A DNA stretch of 64,000 bases from Corynebacterium phocae. GTDB lineage: Bacteria > Actinomycetota > Actinomycetes > Mycobacteriales > Mycobacteriaceae. The stretch lies in NCBI RefSeq assembly GCF_008693075.1, contig NZ_VXKJ01000030.1, positions 124,001 through 188,000 on the forward strand, in the 5' to 3' direction. Positions 27,549 through 35,608 of the stretch are shown here, in pieces (positions within the stretch are counted from its first letter, which is position 1; the number at the start of each line of letters is the position of its first letter). The notes below the pieces were generated by a model that worked only from the letters and a program-made list of their open reading frames with translations, searched no databases and was not told the DNA's origin. The translations under genes were made by a program, and so were the position numbers.

Positions 27549-28432
27549 TGGCCGTCCGGGTAGTTACTGACAGCGCCGCCGGTTTGCCTGCGGATATGGC
27601 CAGTGACCTAGACATCACGGTGTTGGACCTGCACGTGATGGATCAGCAGACCAAGGACGGGGTGGAGCAATCCACCTCCGGGCTCACCGCGCTGGAGCTG
27701 GCCGCCGCCTTTGGGCGCCAGGCGCAGTTGTCCACGCGGGAGATCTTTGGCGAATCCCGCGAGGACGGCGTCCTGGCCATTCATCTCTCCCGCGAGCTGT
27801 CTTCTACCTGGTCGGCCGCCGTGGCTGCCTCCGGGGTGTTCCCGGATACCGTCCGGGTCCTCGATTCCACCACGGCCGGCATGGTGCAAGGGGCGGCGGC
27901 CATGGCGGCGGCCACCCTGGCTAAGCAAGGCGCAACCTTGGACGAGTGCTACGACGCCGCCTTTGACATCATCTCGCGCGGGCGCACCTGGGTCTACATT
28001 CACTCCACCGAGGACCTGCGCAAGTCCGGCCGGATTTCCGCGGCCACCGTAATGATTTCCACCGCGCTGTTGGCCATCCGCCCCATCATGGCCATCCACG
28101 GCGGCAAGCTGGAGATGGTGGGCAAGACCCGCACCCAGACCAAGGCTTTTACCAAGATGGTGGAGCTAGTCCAAGAACGCGCGGAGAACCAGGCGTGTTT
28201 TGTGGCCATCCAGTTCAGCCCGGACGCCCAGGACGCGGCGGAAAAGCTCCACGCCCTGCTAGAAGCCGCTCTTGATGCTGACTCTAGTTTCCTCTTAGTG
28301 CCCCTCACCGACGTCCTGGCGGTCCATGCCGGCCCCGGCGCGATTGGCGTGTCCGTGGTTTTTGGCCAGGAGCAGGTGGACCACACCCCGGCTAAGCACC
28401 CGCTGTTTAAGAGCAAGAAGGCTGATTCTTAA
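27548..28432 (+). CDS. DegV family fatty-acid binding protein
   Basis: 294 aa, GTG start overlapping the previous stop by 1 nt. Seen: VVTDSAAGLPADMA opening motif, TSGLTALELAAAF and SREDGVLAIHLSRELSST (lipid-binding cleft), DSTTAGMVQGAAA, and VYIHSTEDLRKSGRISAAT. DegV proteins bind fatty acids and hand them to fatty-acid kinase (FakA) in other bacteria; no FakA is seen in this window. Confidence 0.92.
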   Translation: MAVRVVTDSAAGLPADMASDLDITVLDLHVMDQQTKDGVEQSTSGLTALELAAAFGRQAQLSTREIFGESREDGVLAIHLSRELSSTWSAAVAASGVFPDTVRVLDSTTAGMVQGAAAMAAATLAKQGATLDECYDAAFDIISRGRTWVYIHSTEDLRKSGRISAATVMISTALLAIRPIMAIHGGKLEMVGKTRTQTKAFTKMVELVQERAENQACFVAIQFSPDAQDAAEKLHALLEAALDADSSFLLVPLTDVLAVHAGPGAIGVSVVFGQEQVDHTPAKHPLFKSKKADS

Positions 28433-28441
28433 GGGGCCTTG

Positions 28442-28539
28442 GCCACAAGCCACAAGCCACAGGCCACAAGCCACAGGCCCCAAGCCACAAGCCACAAGCC
28501 ACAAGCCACAGGCCACAGGCCACAAGCCACAGGCCACAG
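28442..28539. repeat. 7-bp tandem repeat (GCCACAA/GCCACAG), 14 units
   Basis: Fourteen consecutive 7-mers, mostly GCCACAA or GCCACAG, with two imperfect units (GCCCCAA and ACCACAG). It begins 10 bp after the degV stop. Because 7 is not a multiple of 3 and the unit lacks stop codons, all frames through it stay open, which explains long spurious reading frames. Confidence 0.97.
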
Positions 28540-28578
28540 ACCACAGACTCTGGCCCGGCTTCTGGCCCGGCGCGGCGG

Positions 28579-28676
28579 TCCACAGGTTTTCACGAAACCA
28601 CCGTAATTGGCCCAAAACCTGTGGATAACTTCCGCCGGTGGGCCGGGATGGGCCGCTTTCGTGGAGGTTATCCACA
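28579..28676. promoter_or_regulatory. Inverted repeat with two DnaA-box-like nonamers
   Basis: TCCACAGGTTTT (28579-28590) and AAAACCTGTGGA (28614-28625) form a perfect 12-bp inverted repeat with a 23-bp spacer. TTATCCACA, the DnaA-box consensus, is present on the minus strand at 28620-28628 and on the plus strand at 28668-28676. The patch lies in the gap before comEA. Confidence 0.6.
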
Positions 28677-28729
28677 GGCCGGCCGGAACGCTCTGGTGCG
28701 CTGCGCCAATCTTGCCTACCGTTAGGGGC

Positions 28730-29431
28730 GTGGCTCGGAATAAGAATGCGCGTTCGGGCGCGGGGCGGCTGCAGGACTTGCTGCAGCCAACGGGGGAAGA
28801 AGCGCTCCTTAACGTTGAGTATCCGCGTCCGCGGTTTGGCGTGCCGGTAAGGCAGGCGGTGGTGGTGGCGGCGGTGCTGGTGGCGGTGGCCGTGCTCTAC
28901 CTGCTTAGCGCACCGCGGGTGGTGGAGCCCACCTCAGCGGTTCCCGGTGGGGTGGTTGGCGTGACGGCGGCTACCGGTGCGCCGCTCCAGGCCCCGGTTG
29001 GCGCAGGAGCGGGGGAGCCCAGTGAGCTGGTGGTGTCCGTGGTGGGCAATGTAGAGGTCCCCGGGCTGGTCACGCTGGCCCCGGGTGCGCGGGTGGCGGA
29101 CGCGCTAGCGCATGCCCGGCCACTGCCGGACGCCAACCTCACCGACGTCAACCACGCGGCGCGGCTAAGCGATGGCCAGCAGATAAACGTCCGCCCCCAA
29201 GGTCAGCCGCAGCCACCCGAGCCCGGTGGGCAGACGGCGGGCAAGGTGAGTCTCAACACCGCCAACGCCGCGCAGCTCACCCAAATCAGCGGGGTGGGGG
29301 AGGTCACCGCAGCAGCGATAGTGGCGCACCGGGAGCGCATTGGGGCCTTTAGCGACATCGCGCAGCTGCAAGATATCAACGGGATTGGTCCGGCCAAGTT
29401 TACCCAGATTTCCGCGCAGGTCACGCTGTGA
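28730..29431 (+). CDS. comEA: ComEA-like competence DNA-binding protein
   Basis: Membrane-anchored DNA receptor homologue. 233 aa from GTG 28730; earlier starts in the same frame run through the inverted repeat. Seen: cytoplasmic basic start, one membrane helix (about 46-66, VVVAAVLVAVAVLYLLSA), Pro/Gly-rich linker, SLBB-like domain (VSVVGNVEVPGLVTLAPG, VADALAHARPL), and a C-terminal helix-hairpin-helix domain (SLNTANAAQLTQISGVG and NGIGPAKFTQI). Followed by comEC with a GTGA overlap. Confidence 0.9.
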   Translation: MARNKNARSGAGRLQDLLQPTGEEALLNVEYPRPRFGVPVRQAVVVAAVLVAVAVLYLLSAPRVVEPTSAVPGGVVGVTAATGAPLQAPVGAGAGEPSELVVSVVGNVEVPGLVTLAPGARVADALAHARPLPDANLTDVNHAARLSDGQQINVRPQGQPQPPEPGGQTAGKVSLNTANAAQLTQISGVGEVTAAAIVAHRERIGAFSDIAQLQDINGIGPAKFTQISAQVTL

Positions 29432-30957
29432 GCGGGGAGGGCAAGCGCGTGACTGCCGCCCCGGGCGCGGCTATGAGTGAGCTGCGTCTGCTGCCCGCCG
29501 CGCTGGCGGCCTGGCTGGTCTTGCTGCTGCCGGTACCGGGGAACCTGGTGGCGTTGGCGGTGGGCGCCGCCGTGGCGTGGGGGCTTGGACAACGTGGCCA
29601 GGCCGTGCTCATCCCGGGGGTGGGCCTAGCTACCATCATCCGCGCCGCCGTGGTGCCGGCACCGTCCACAACGGTCACCGCCACACCCCGGCGCTTAAGC
29701 TCCGGCCAGTGGGCCGTACCGCTGGGCCCCGACACCAAATTCTTTGACCACCTGCCCGCAGGCGCGGTCAAAGGCAGCCACTACATAAACGGCAGCTTTG
29801 CCCCGCCCACCGGCTGGTCCGGCTTTGCTCACGAGGTTTCCACGTCCTTTGCCCAAGCTGTCACGGCCACGGTGGGCCCGTCCAGCCAGGGGCTCATCCC
29901 CGGCATGGTGCTAGGGGACACCTCGCTGCAAACGCAGGCGGAGCGGGAGATGTTCATCAGCACCGGGCTAAGCCACCTGAGCGCAGTCTCCGGTGCCAAC
30001 ATCTCCTTGGTGACCACGGCGGCGTTTATCTGCATGCGTCTGCTGGGGGCCAGCCCGCGGCTGCAGGTGGCTGGGGCCGTTGCCGCGATGGCGGTGTTCG
30101 TAGGCCTGGTGGGCCCGGAGCCTTCCGTAATGCGCGCCAGCGTGACGGGTTTGGTGGGGCTGGCGGCAGTGGTGGCATCGGCAAGAATGCAGCCCATCCA
30201 CGCGCTATCGCTGGGCGTGATTGCGCTGCTTATGCTGCGCCCCGGCCTGGCCGGTGATTTTGGCTTCGCGCTGTCAGTGGCCGCTACCGCCGGGATTGTG
30301 GTGGCCTTTCCCTACCTCTACCGCGCGCTGGCCCCGGTGCGGCTGCCAGACATCCTCACCCGCGCGCTCGCGGTTGCCATTGCTGCCGATGCCGCCACCA
30401 TCCCCATCGTCGCAGCCATGACCGGGCAAGTCTCAGTGGTAGCGGTCCTAGCGAACATCCTGGTGGCCCCCGCCACCGCGCCAGTGACCATCTTGGGGCT
30501 TATGGCCGTTATTGCCGCCCCACTGGGCCTGGCTACGCCCCTGCTGCACGCGGTGGAGCCTTTTACCTGGTGGATCTACCACGTGGCGCAGTGGGCGGCG
30601 GGCCTGAACGTAACTACGGTGGTGGCTAGCCCCGTGGCGGTTGTGCTGGCCTACGGGTGGGTGTTCCGGTTGCTCCGGCACCCGCGGTGGGTGCTGGCCG
30701 CGGCGGTGGTGGGACTGGTGGTTCTGTGCGTACCGCGCGGGCAGCCTGCGCGCCTGGACACGGTGGTGGCTATTGTCAGTGAGGAGCAGGCGCGGGATGT
30801 GCCCGGGGTGGACGCCTACGTGATTTCCTCCCCCGGGCCGCCCAACGCACGGCCGGTGCGCACACCCGGCGGGATCCCGGTGCTCTACCCGCAGCGCGAT
30901 GGGCCAGTGCGCGTGATGGCCGACGGTACGCAGCGCGGCCGGTTTGGCGCGCGCTAG
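29428..30957 (+). CDS. comEC: ComEC/Rec2-type competence membrane protein, short form
   Basis: DNA uptake channel homologue. 509 aa; GTG 29428 overlaps the comEA stop, ATG 29473 is an alternative. Seen: N-terminal hydrophobic stretch, a beta domain with LSSGQWAVPL and SSQGLIPGMVLGD, the competence signature HLSAVSGANISLVTTAA, and about eight membrane helices (PSVMRASVTGLVGLAAVVAS, GFALSVAATAGIVVAFP). The metallo-beta-lactamase domain of longer homologues is reduced to about 65 residues without HxHxDH, so only the channel part remains. Short ComEC is common in corynebacteria in my knowledge; DNA uptake is unproven. Confidence 0.88.
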   Translation: MSGEGKRVTAAPGAAMSELRLLPAALAAWLVLLLPVPGNLVALAVGAAVAWGLGQRGQAVLIPGVGLATIIRAAVVPAPSTTVTATPRRLSSGQWAVPLGPDTKFFDHLPAGAVKGSHYINGSFAPPTGWSGFAHEVSTSFAQAVTATVGPSSQGLIPGMVLGDTSLQTQAEREMFISTGLSHLSAVSGANISLVTTAAFICMRLLGASPRLQVAGAVAAMAVFVGLVGPEPSVMRASVTGLVGLAAVVASARMQPIHALSLGVIALLMLRPGLAGDFGFALSVAATAGIVVAFPYLYRALAPVRLPDILTRALAVAIAADAATIPIVAAMTGQVSVVAVLANILVAPATAPVTILGLMAVIAAPLGLATPLLHAVEPFTWWIYHVAQWAAGLNVTTVVASPVAVVLAYGWVFRLLRHPRWVLAAAVVGLVVLCVPRGQPARLDTVVAIVSEEQARDVPGVDAYVISSPGPPNARPVRTPGGIPVLYPQRDGPVRVMADGTQRGRFGAR

Positions 30958-30966
30958 GATAGGGGC

Positions 30967-31908
30967 ATGAATCTAGCGCCCGTACACCTAATTGTTGGTG
31001 ATGATGAATTCCTCATAGAGCGCGCCCGCCAGGCCATCCAGGCGCAGGTGCCCGGCGCGGAGGTCACCGTCCTGCCGGCCGCGGAGGTAAACCCGCCGGC
31101 CATCCTGGAAGCCACCAGCCCCTCCCTTTTTGCCGAGGACCGCGTGATAGTCATCACCGTGCCCGACCGCGCCGGGGCGGAGTTTGTACGCACGCTGGTT
31201 GACGCCGCCAAGCACCCGGCGCCGGGGATGACCGTGGTGATAATCGTTAAAGCGAAGGCAGCTAAGAACAAAAAGCCGCCGGAGATTGTGGCCAAGTTGT
31301 CCCGGCTGGCGCAGGTCCATGAGGCCTATTCCCTTAACCCGCGCGACCTGCTGCCGTGGCTGACGCGGGAGTTCCAGTCTTATAACGTGCGCCCTACGCC
31401 TGATGTCATCCACGCGGTACTAGACGGGGTGGGTTCAGATTTACGCGCCCTGGCCTCGGCGGTATCGCAGTTGGTGGCGGATACCGGCGGCAACGTGGAC
31501 TTGGGCGCGGTGCGCGCGTACTACTCCGGGATCGCGGAGGTAGCCAACTGGGACATAGCCGACGCCGCCGTGGCCGGGCGCACCGAAGCCGCCGTGTCCA
31601 CCTGCCGGCGCGCACTGCAATTAGGTGCCAAGCCGGTGTCCATTGCCTTTGCGTTGGCATCCAAGGTCTCCGCCGTGGCGCGGCTCTACGACGCCCGCGG
31701 TGACCACTTCGCGCTGGCCAAAGACCTGGGAATGAACCCCTACGCGGTCAAAGCCACCATGCCCGTGGCCCGCCGGTGGACAGGTGCCAACGTCACGCGC
31801 GCAGTGATAGTGGTCGACAATCTAGCCGCGGAGGTAGTAGGCCAAGGCAATGACGCCGAGTATGCTGTGGAAGCTGCCGTGAAAAAGATCTGCGAACTAG
31901 CGAGGTAA
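30967..31908 (+). CDS. holA: DNA polymerase III subunit delta
   Basis: Clamp-loader wrench subunit that opens the beta clamp. 313 aa. Seen: VHLIVGDDEFLIERARQAI at the N-terminus, PSLFAEDRVIVI, the YSLNPRDLLPWLTREF and VGSDLRALASAVSQLV segments, and a C-terminal helical collar domain (LQLGAKPVSIAFALASKVS). It starts 9 nt after comEC, the usual comEA-comEC-holA order. In most actinobacteria rpsT follows on the opposite strand; here about 3 kb of other genes separate them. Confidence 0.94.
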   Translation: MNLAPVHLIVGDDEFLIERARQAIQAQVPGAEVTVLPAAEVNPPAILEATSPSLFAEDRVIVITVPDRAGAEFVRTLVDAAKHPAPGMTVVIIVKAKAAKNKKPPEIVAKLSRLAQVHEAYSLNPRDLLPWLTREFQSYNVRPTPDVIHAVLDGVGSDLRALASAVSQLVADTGGNVDLGAVRAYYSGIAEVANWDIADAAVAGRTEAAVSTCRRALQLGAKPVSIAFALASKVSAVARLYDARGDHFALAKDLGMNPYAVKATMPVARRWTGANVTRAVIVVDNLAAEVVGQGNDAEYAVEAAVKKICELAR

Positions 31909-31913
31909 AAACC

Positions 31914-32282
31914 GTGACTGACATAGAACAATTAGCCACCAAGCTGTTTGACTTTGCCCGCGCGGGTGACAGGGCGCTCCTGTCCTACGTGGAGCAAGGA
32001 GTCAACGTTAACTTGGTCAACCAGGACGGCCAATCCTTCCTCATGCTGGCGGCCTACAACGGCCACGTGGACCTGGTGCACGGGCTGCTGGCGGCGGGGG
32101 CGGACGTGAACTTGCTCAACGACCGGGGGCAATCACCGCTGGCCGGGGTCATTTTTAAAGGTGATGACGCGTTGGTGGACGTGCTCCTAACCGCTGGCGC
32201 GGACCCGCAGGCAGGTACGCCCTCGGCGCTGGATACTGCCCGGATGTTCGGCCGTGAAGATCTCGTTTCGCGCTTAGGCTAG
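31914..32282 (+). CDS. Small ankyrin-repeat protein
   Basis: 122 aa, GTG start 5 nt after holA. Three to four ankyrin repeats are visible: ALLSYVEQGVNVNLVNQDGQ, SFLMLAAYNGHVDLVHGLLA, ADVNLLNDRGQSPLAGVIF and LVDVLLTAGADPQAGTPSAL. Cytoplasmic, no signal peptide. Close packing with holA implies co-transcription, but ankyrin domains only mean protein binding, so no function is claimed. Confidence 0.88.
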   Translation: MTDIEQLATKLFDFARAGDRALLSYVEQGVNVNLVNQDGQSFLMLAAYNGHVDLVHGLLAAGADVNLLNDRGQSPLAGVIFKGDDALVDVLLTAGADPQAGTPSALDTARMFGREDLVSRLG

Positions 32283-32303
32283 CTTTCCGGTTAAGGTAGC
32301 CCG

Positions 32304-32951
32304 GTGACTTTTAGCGCGTTTTTAACCATCATTTTCGCCAACCTGCTTGGAGCTGCCTCGCCGGGACCGGACGTCATCCTGATTACCCGGTTGGCTACCA
32401 AGTCACGCCGCCATGCGCTGGCTGCGGTGTTTGGGATCATCACCGGCGTGACCATGTGGGTGACGCTCACCGTCCTGGGTGCAGCGGCGCTACTTACCGC
32501 CTTCCCCTCCTTGCTGGGAATAATCCAGGTCGTGGGCGGGTGCCTGTTGGTGTACATGGGGTACCAAACGGTCCGGGGTGGGCTGGCTGCGCGCGGTGCC
32601 GTGCCCGCAGACCTCGCACAGGCGGAGGCCATGCTGGGGCGCCTGCGCGGCGCGTATTACCAGGGCTTGGCCACCAACCTGGCCAACCCCAAGATTGTGC
32701 TGTTTTTGTCCGCGTTGATTGCGCCGCTGCTGCCGCCCTCGCCCAGCCTGGGCGTGGCACTGACGCTCATTGCGGCCATGGTGCTCAGCTGCTTGGCCAT
32801 GTTCGTGTTGATGAGCTTTGTCATCTCCACCGCGCGGGTGCGCCGCAAAATGCTGGCCGTGGGCCCGCTCATTGATATTTTGGCCGGAAGTTTCTTCATG
32901 CTGGCCGGAACCGGGTTGATTATCAGCGGGCTGCGCGACGTATTGACCTAG
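32304..32951 (+). CDS. LysE/RhtB family amino-acid exporter
   Basis: 215 aa with about six membrane helices. Seen: FANLLGAASPGPDVILITR, the hallmark start of the family, GIITGVTMWVTLTVLGAAALL, VVGGCLLVYMGYQTVRGGLA and YYQGLATNLANPKIVLFLSAL. GTG start. Substrate not predictable. Its 3' end overlaps the end of the convergent restriction gene by 4 nt. Confidence 0.9.
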   Translation: MTFSAFLTIIFANLLGAASPGPDVILITRLATKSRRHALAAVFGIITGVTMWVTLTVLGAAALLTAFPSLLGIIQVVGGCLLVYMGYQTVRGGLAARGAVPADLAQAEAMLGRLRGAYYQGLATNLANPKIVLFLSALIAPLLPPSPSLGVALTLIAAMVLSCLAMFVLMSFVISTARVRRKMLAVGPLIDILAGSFFMLAGTGLIISGLRDVLT

Positions 32952-34171
32952 CCCGGCTGCGCCAGCTCCATAGCCCACGTGGCCCACGAGTGGACGGTCT
33001 TAGCCCGGCGCCGGCAGGTGCTGTCACTTAGCCCCAGGGCGCTAATTGCGTTCGCGATGACCGCCGGCGCCGGAACCTGCCCGCTGGCAAAGGCCTGCGC
33101 CAGCACGTCATGGAAAACCGGGCGGGCCGCCAGCGCGCGGATCAGCACCAAGTTGCGGGAGTCGCGGCTTTCGGCGCTAACTAGCTGCGCGCCCGGCAGA
33201 GTCAGCCGCAGGGAGTCATCAACTAGCCCCAGGTAGCGGGCGGCGGCGCAGTAATAATCCGCCTGGCGCGGGGTGAAGTCATACTCCGCGCAAATTTCTG
33301 CCTTGCTCAGCGGCCGCTGCTCCAACAACTCGACCAGGTTGATGACGCGGCCAAAGTTATCCGCCTGGGGGAAAGCCACCGGGGTGTCTACCACGGAGAC
33401 CGCGCGCACCGCCTCCAGCAGAGTCTGGGCCTGCAATAAAGACGGCGCCAGGGCGTAGCGGGCGGAGTCCACCAGGCGAATGCTGTGCAAGTTACTGGGG
33501 TCGGTGAACTCAAAACGGTAGAGGTTGACCAGGCCGTTGGTGTAGACCATGTAGACCGGCACCACCGGCTTGCTTAAGCTGAGCTGGAAGCGACGGAAAG
33601 GAAAATAGAGCTGCCGGATATTAAAATCCCGGGAGATGTGGTTCTTGGCCTCCACTATCACCAGGTGGTGCAAGGACTCAAAGCCGCCGTCAATTTCCAT
33701 CTGAGCGCGCTCGACGGTGAAATCCCGGCCGGCCAACCGCAGCGGGATATCCAGGGTGGACATGCGCCCGCTCATAGTGGGGTAGTAGGGGCCGTGGCCC
33801 AGGAAGTCATCTAACATCCCGGCCACGACGCCGGCGTTGAGCGCCACGGCCTCGGAAGTTATGCGCCCCATGGTCTCTATCCCCGGCGGGATGCGCAAAG
33901 TTTTGACCGGGCCGGAAATGTCCGGGAAAGGATGGAAAAGGGAGAACTTGCCCACCAGGTAGTGACTCCGGCTCACCGGGATGACGTTGAGGCCGGCCTG
34001 GCGCAGTGGGGCGGGCACCGCAGTGGAAAAGTCATGCTTTGCCATGAGCCGGGGTTCCCGGCCGGAAATTTTTCCAAGCTCCCGGGAGGAGATGGTGAAA
34101 TAGCCGTCCCGGGCAAGCGCGGCCCGGTGGGCGGCAAGGACCTTTTCCCAGCCGGTGTCATTTAGTCCCAT
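32948..34171 (-). CDS. PD-(D/E)XK type II restriction endonuclease of a DpnM-like system
   Basis: 407 aa from ATG 34171, which overlaps the methylase stop by 14 nt; a longer frame begins at 34246 inside the methylase. Seen: N-terminal helix-turn-helix-like part (about 1-60), then a nuclease core with D161 in MEIDGG, E174-A-K176 in VIVEAKNH, and FNIRQLYFPFRRF, an arrangement typical of PD-(D/E)XK enzymes, followed by a substrate-contact region (VVPVYMVYTNGLVNLYRFEF) and a C-terminal helical winged-helix-like part near 300-360. The methylase partner supports restriction. It is not similar, as far as I can tell, to DpnII itself, so the target may differ from GATC. Confidence 0.8.
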   Translation of the reverse strand: MGLNDTGWEKVLAAHRAALARDGYFTISSRELGKISGREPRLMAKHDFSTAVPAPLRQAGLNVIPVSRSHYLVGKFSLFHPFPDISGPVKTLRIPPGIETMGRITSEAVALNAGVVAGMLDDFLGHGPYYPTMSGRMSTLDIPLRLAGRDFTVERAQMEIDGGFESLHHLVIVEAKNHISRDFNIRQLYFPFRRFQLSLSKPVVPVYMVYTNGLVNLYRFEFTDPSNLHSIRLVDSARYALAPSLLQAQTLLEAVRAVSVVDTPVAFPQADNFGRVINLVELLEQRPLSKAEICAEYDFTPRQADYYCAAARYLGLVDDSLRLTLPGAQLVSAESRDSRNLVLIRALAARPVFHDVLAQAFASGQVPAPAVIANAISALGLSDSTCRRRAKTVHSWATWAMELAQPG

Positions 34172-34991
34172 AATTGCGCACCAGGACCTCGGGAACCTTG
34201 CCGCGTTTGGAGGCAACGGAGTTGACCGCGCGCGTGGCGTGAACAATCTCTACCGTGAAATCCGCGTACAGCTCCTGGATGAAGTCCGTGGCGGAATTTG
34301 ACAACAAGAACTTCACGCCGCGCTCATTTAGTTCCTCGCAGGTGTGCTGCAACCGGATTTGGTCCGCGCGGCCAAACCCGCCGGATTGGTAGCCGGTGAA
34401 ATTGCTGGTGGGGTTGACCGGGTCATAAGGGGGGTCGAAGTAAACAAAGTCCCCGGCCCGGGCACCCGCTATCACGCTGGCGTAGTCCGCGTTGAGCAGC
34501 TCGATGTCATTGGTGCGCAGATACCGCGATACCGCGCGCAGCGTGGGCTCATCGCAAATAGCGGGGTTAGCGTAGCGACCAAAGGGGGCATTGAACTGGC
34601 CGGCGTTGTTGACCCGGTACAGGCCGTTGTAGCAGGTCTTGTTGAGGTAGATGGTGCGCGCGGCGCGTTGGATGGGGCTCCAGCTAGCAAACTCCGGCGC
34701 GCGGTCCCGGGCGCGCATATCGTAGAAGAAGTCCTCATCATTAGGAAAGCTGCTGAGCAGCCGGATGAGCTCCGTGCAGTTGTCCCGGACCTGGGTGTAG
34801 ACGTTGACCAGCTCCGCGTTGAGGTCGCCCACGGTGGCGGCCGCGGGGGACTGCGAAAACAGTACGGCACCGCCGCCCAGGAAGGGCTCGAAGTAGCGCC
34901 CGGCGAGGGCGTCAGGCAGGGCGGCTTTAATCTGCGGGAGCAGCTGGCGCTTTCCGCCCACCCATTTGAGCACTGGCTTAAGTTCTGTCAT
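34158..34991 (-). CDS. DNA adenine-N6 methyltransferase (D12 class, DpnM-like)
   Basis: 277 aa. Seen: KWVGGKRQLLPQI (SAM-binding N-terminal block), motif I FEPFLGGGAVLF at 34-45, RVNNAGQFNAPFGRY, catalytic DPPY at 186-189 in YFDPPYDPVNP, and SNSATDFIQELY. The block order matches alpha-class Dam/DpnM enzymes closely. Members of this class methylate GATC and also other targets, so specificity is not assigned. Transcribed first, with the nuclease overlapping at its 3' end, the expected order for protective modification before restriction. Confidence 0.92.
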   Translation of the reverse strand: MTELKPVLKWVGGKRQLLPQIKAALPDALAGRYFEPFLGGGAVLFSQSPAAATVGDLNAELVNVYTQVRDNCTELIRLLSSFPNDEDFFYDMRARDRAPEFASWSPIQRAARTIYLNKTCYNGLYRVNNAGQFNAPFGRYANPAICDEPTLRAVSRYLRTNDIELLNADYASVIAGARAGDFVYFDPPYDPVNPTSNFTGYQSGGFGRADQIRLQHTCEELNERGVKFLLSNSATDFIQELYADFTVEIVHATRAVNSVASKRGKVPEVLVRNYGTK

Positions 34992-35061
34992 AACGTCTCA
35001 CTATCCTAATGCCCCGGGCAGATAAACCCCACAAAGTTCGAATGGGTATTCGAAAGCGGGC

Positions 35062-35092
35062 TGAAAAGAAAATCCCCGCACTGAGGCGGGGA
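35062..35092 (-). terminator. rpsT terminator
   Basis: Stem TCCCCGC (35073-35079)/GCGGGGA (35086-35092), followed on the minus strand by ATTTTCTTTTC. It lies about 20 bp past the rpsT stop. Confidence 0.85.
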
Positions 35093-35108
35093 AATTACTT
35101 TAAAGCTC

Positions 35109-35372
35109 TTAGTCCATCTTGTTCAGGGCAGCTGCCATGCCGGACTTCTTGTTGGCGGCAGCGTTGCGGTGGAAGACACCCTTGGATACGGCCTTGTCCA
35201 GGGAGCGGGATGCTGCGCGGAGCTGCGTTTCAGCACCGGCCTTGTCTCCAGCCTCAACGAGGGCGCGGAATTTGCGGATTTCGGTGCGAACGGCAGAACG
35301 AACTGCCTTGTTGCGCAGGCGGGACTTCTCATTGGTGAGAATGCGCTTTTTCTTGGACTTGATATTTGCCAT
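35109..35372 (-). CDS. rpsT: 30S ribosomal protein S20
   Basis: 87 aa, complete. Seen: [20 protein letters not shown] and [15 protein letters not shown] at the N-terminus (16S binding), and a C-terminal [18 protein letters not shown], the standard S20 end. It has the highly basic composition of the family and a strong terminator behind it. The 236-bp gap upstream (35373-35608) must contain its promoter; no second gene was seen there, and its right end has a short GCGGGTGGGTCAG-type repeat (near 35580 and 35595). Confidence 0.97.
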   Translation of the reverse strand: MANIKSKKKRILTNEKSRLRNKAVRSAVRTEIRKFRALVEAGDKAGAETQLRAASRSLDKAVSKGVFHRNAAANKKSGMAAALNKMD

Positions 35373-35608
35373 GTTAAAAATACCTCTTGATATCGAAATT
35401 GATTAAGTAGCGGCTTTTAAGTGGGGACTGGTCTTAAGTGGAAGGTGCGAGCGTTCCTGGCGAACCCAAGGTCCTGTCCGTCGTGTCTCACACGCCCTGC
35501 ACTTAAAAAGCAACCCGCCAATGATAGCTTAAGCCCGCTGCGCTGGCCAAATCGGGCGGGCGGGTTAGCTGCGGCGGCTGGGTCAGGCGGGTGGGTCAGG
35601 CGGGTGGG

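Noticed and set aside
28442..28539. Repeat array considered as a CRISPR
   Set aside because: Units are only 7 bp, follow each other without spacers, and no cas gene is in the window.
34172..34246. Extended start of the PD-(D/E)XK nuclease (34246)
   Set aside because: The extra 25 codons lie inside the methylase gene, and ATG 34171 overlaps the methylase stop by the usual small amount.
35373..35608. Region upstream of rpsT checked for a tRNA or small RNA
   Set aside because: No cloverleaf and no terminator downstream of a transcript could be drawn.
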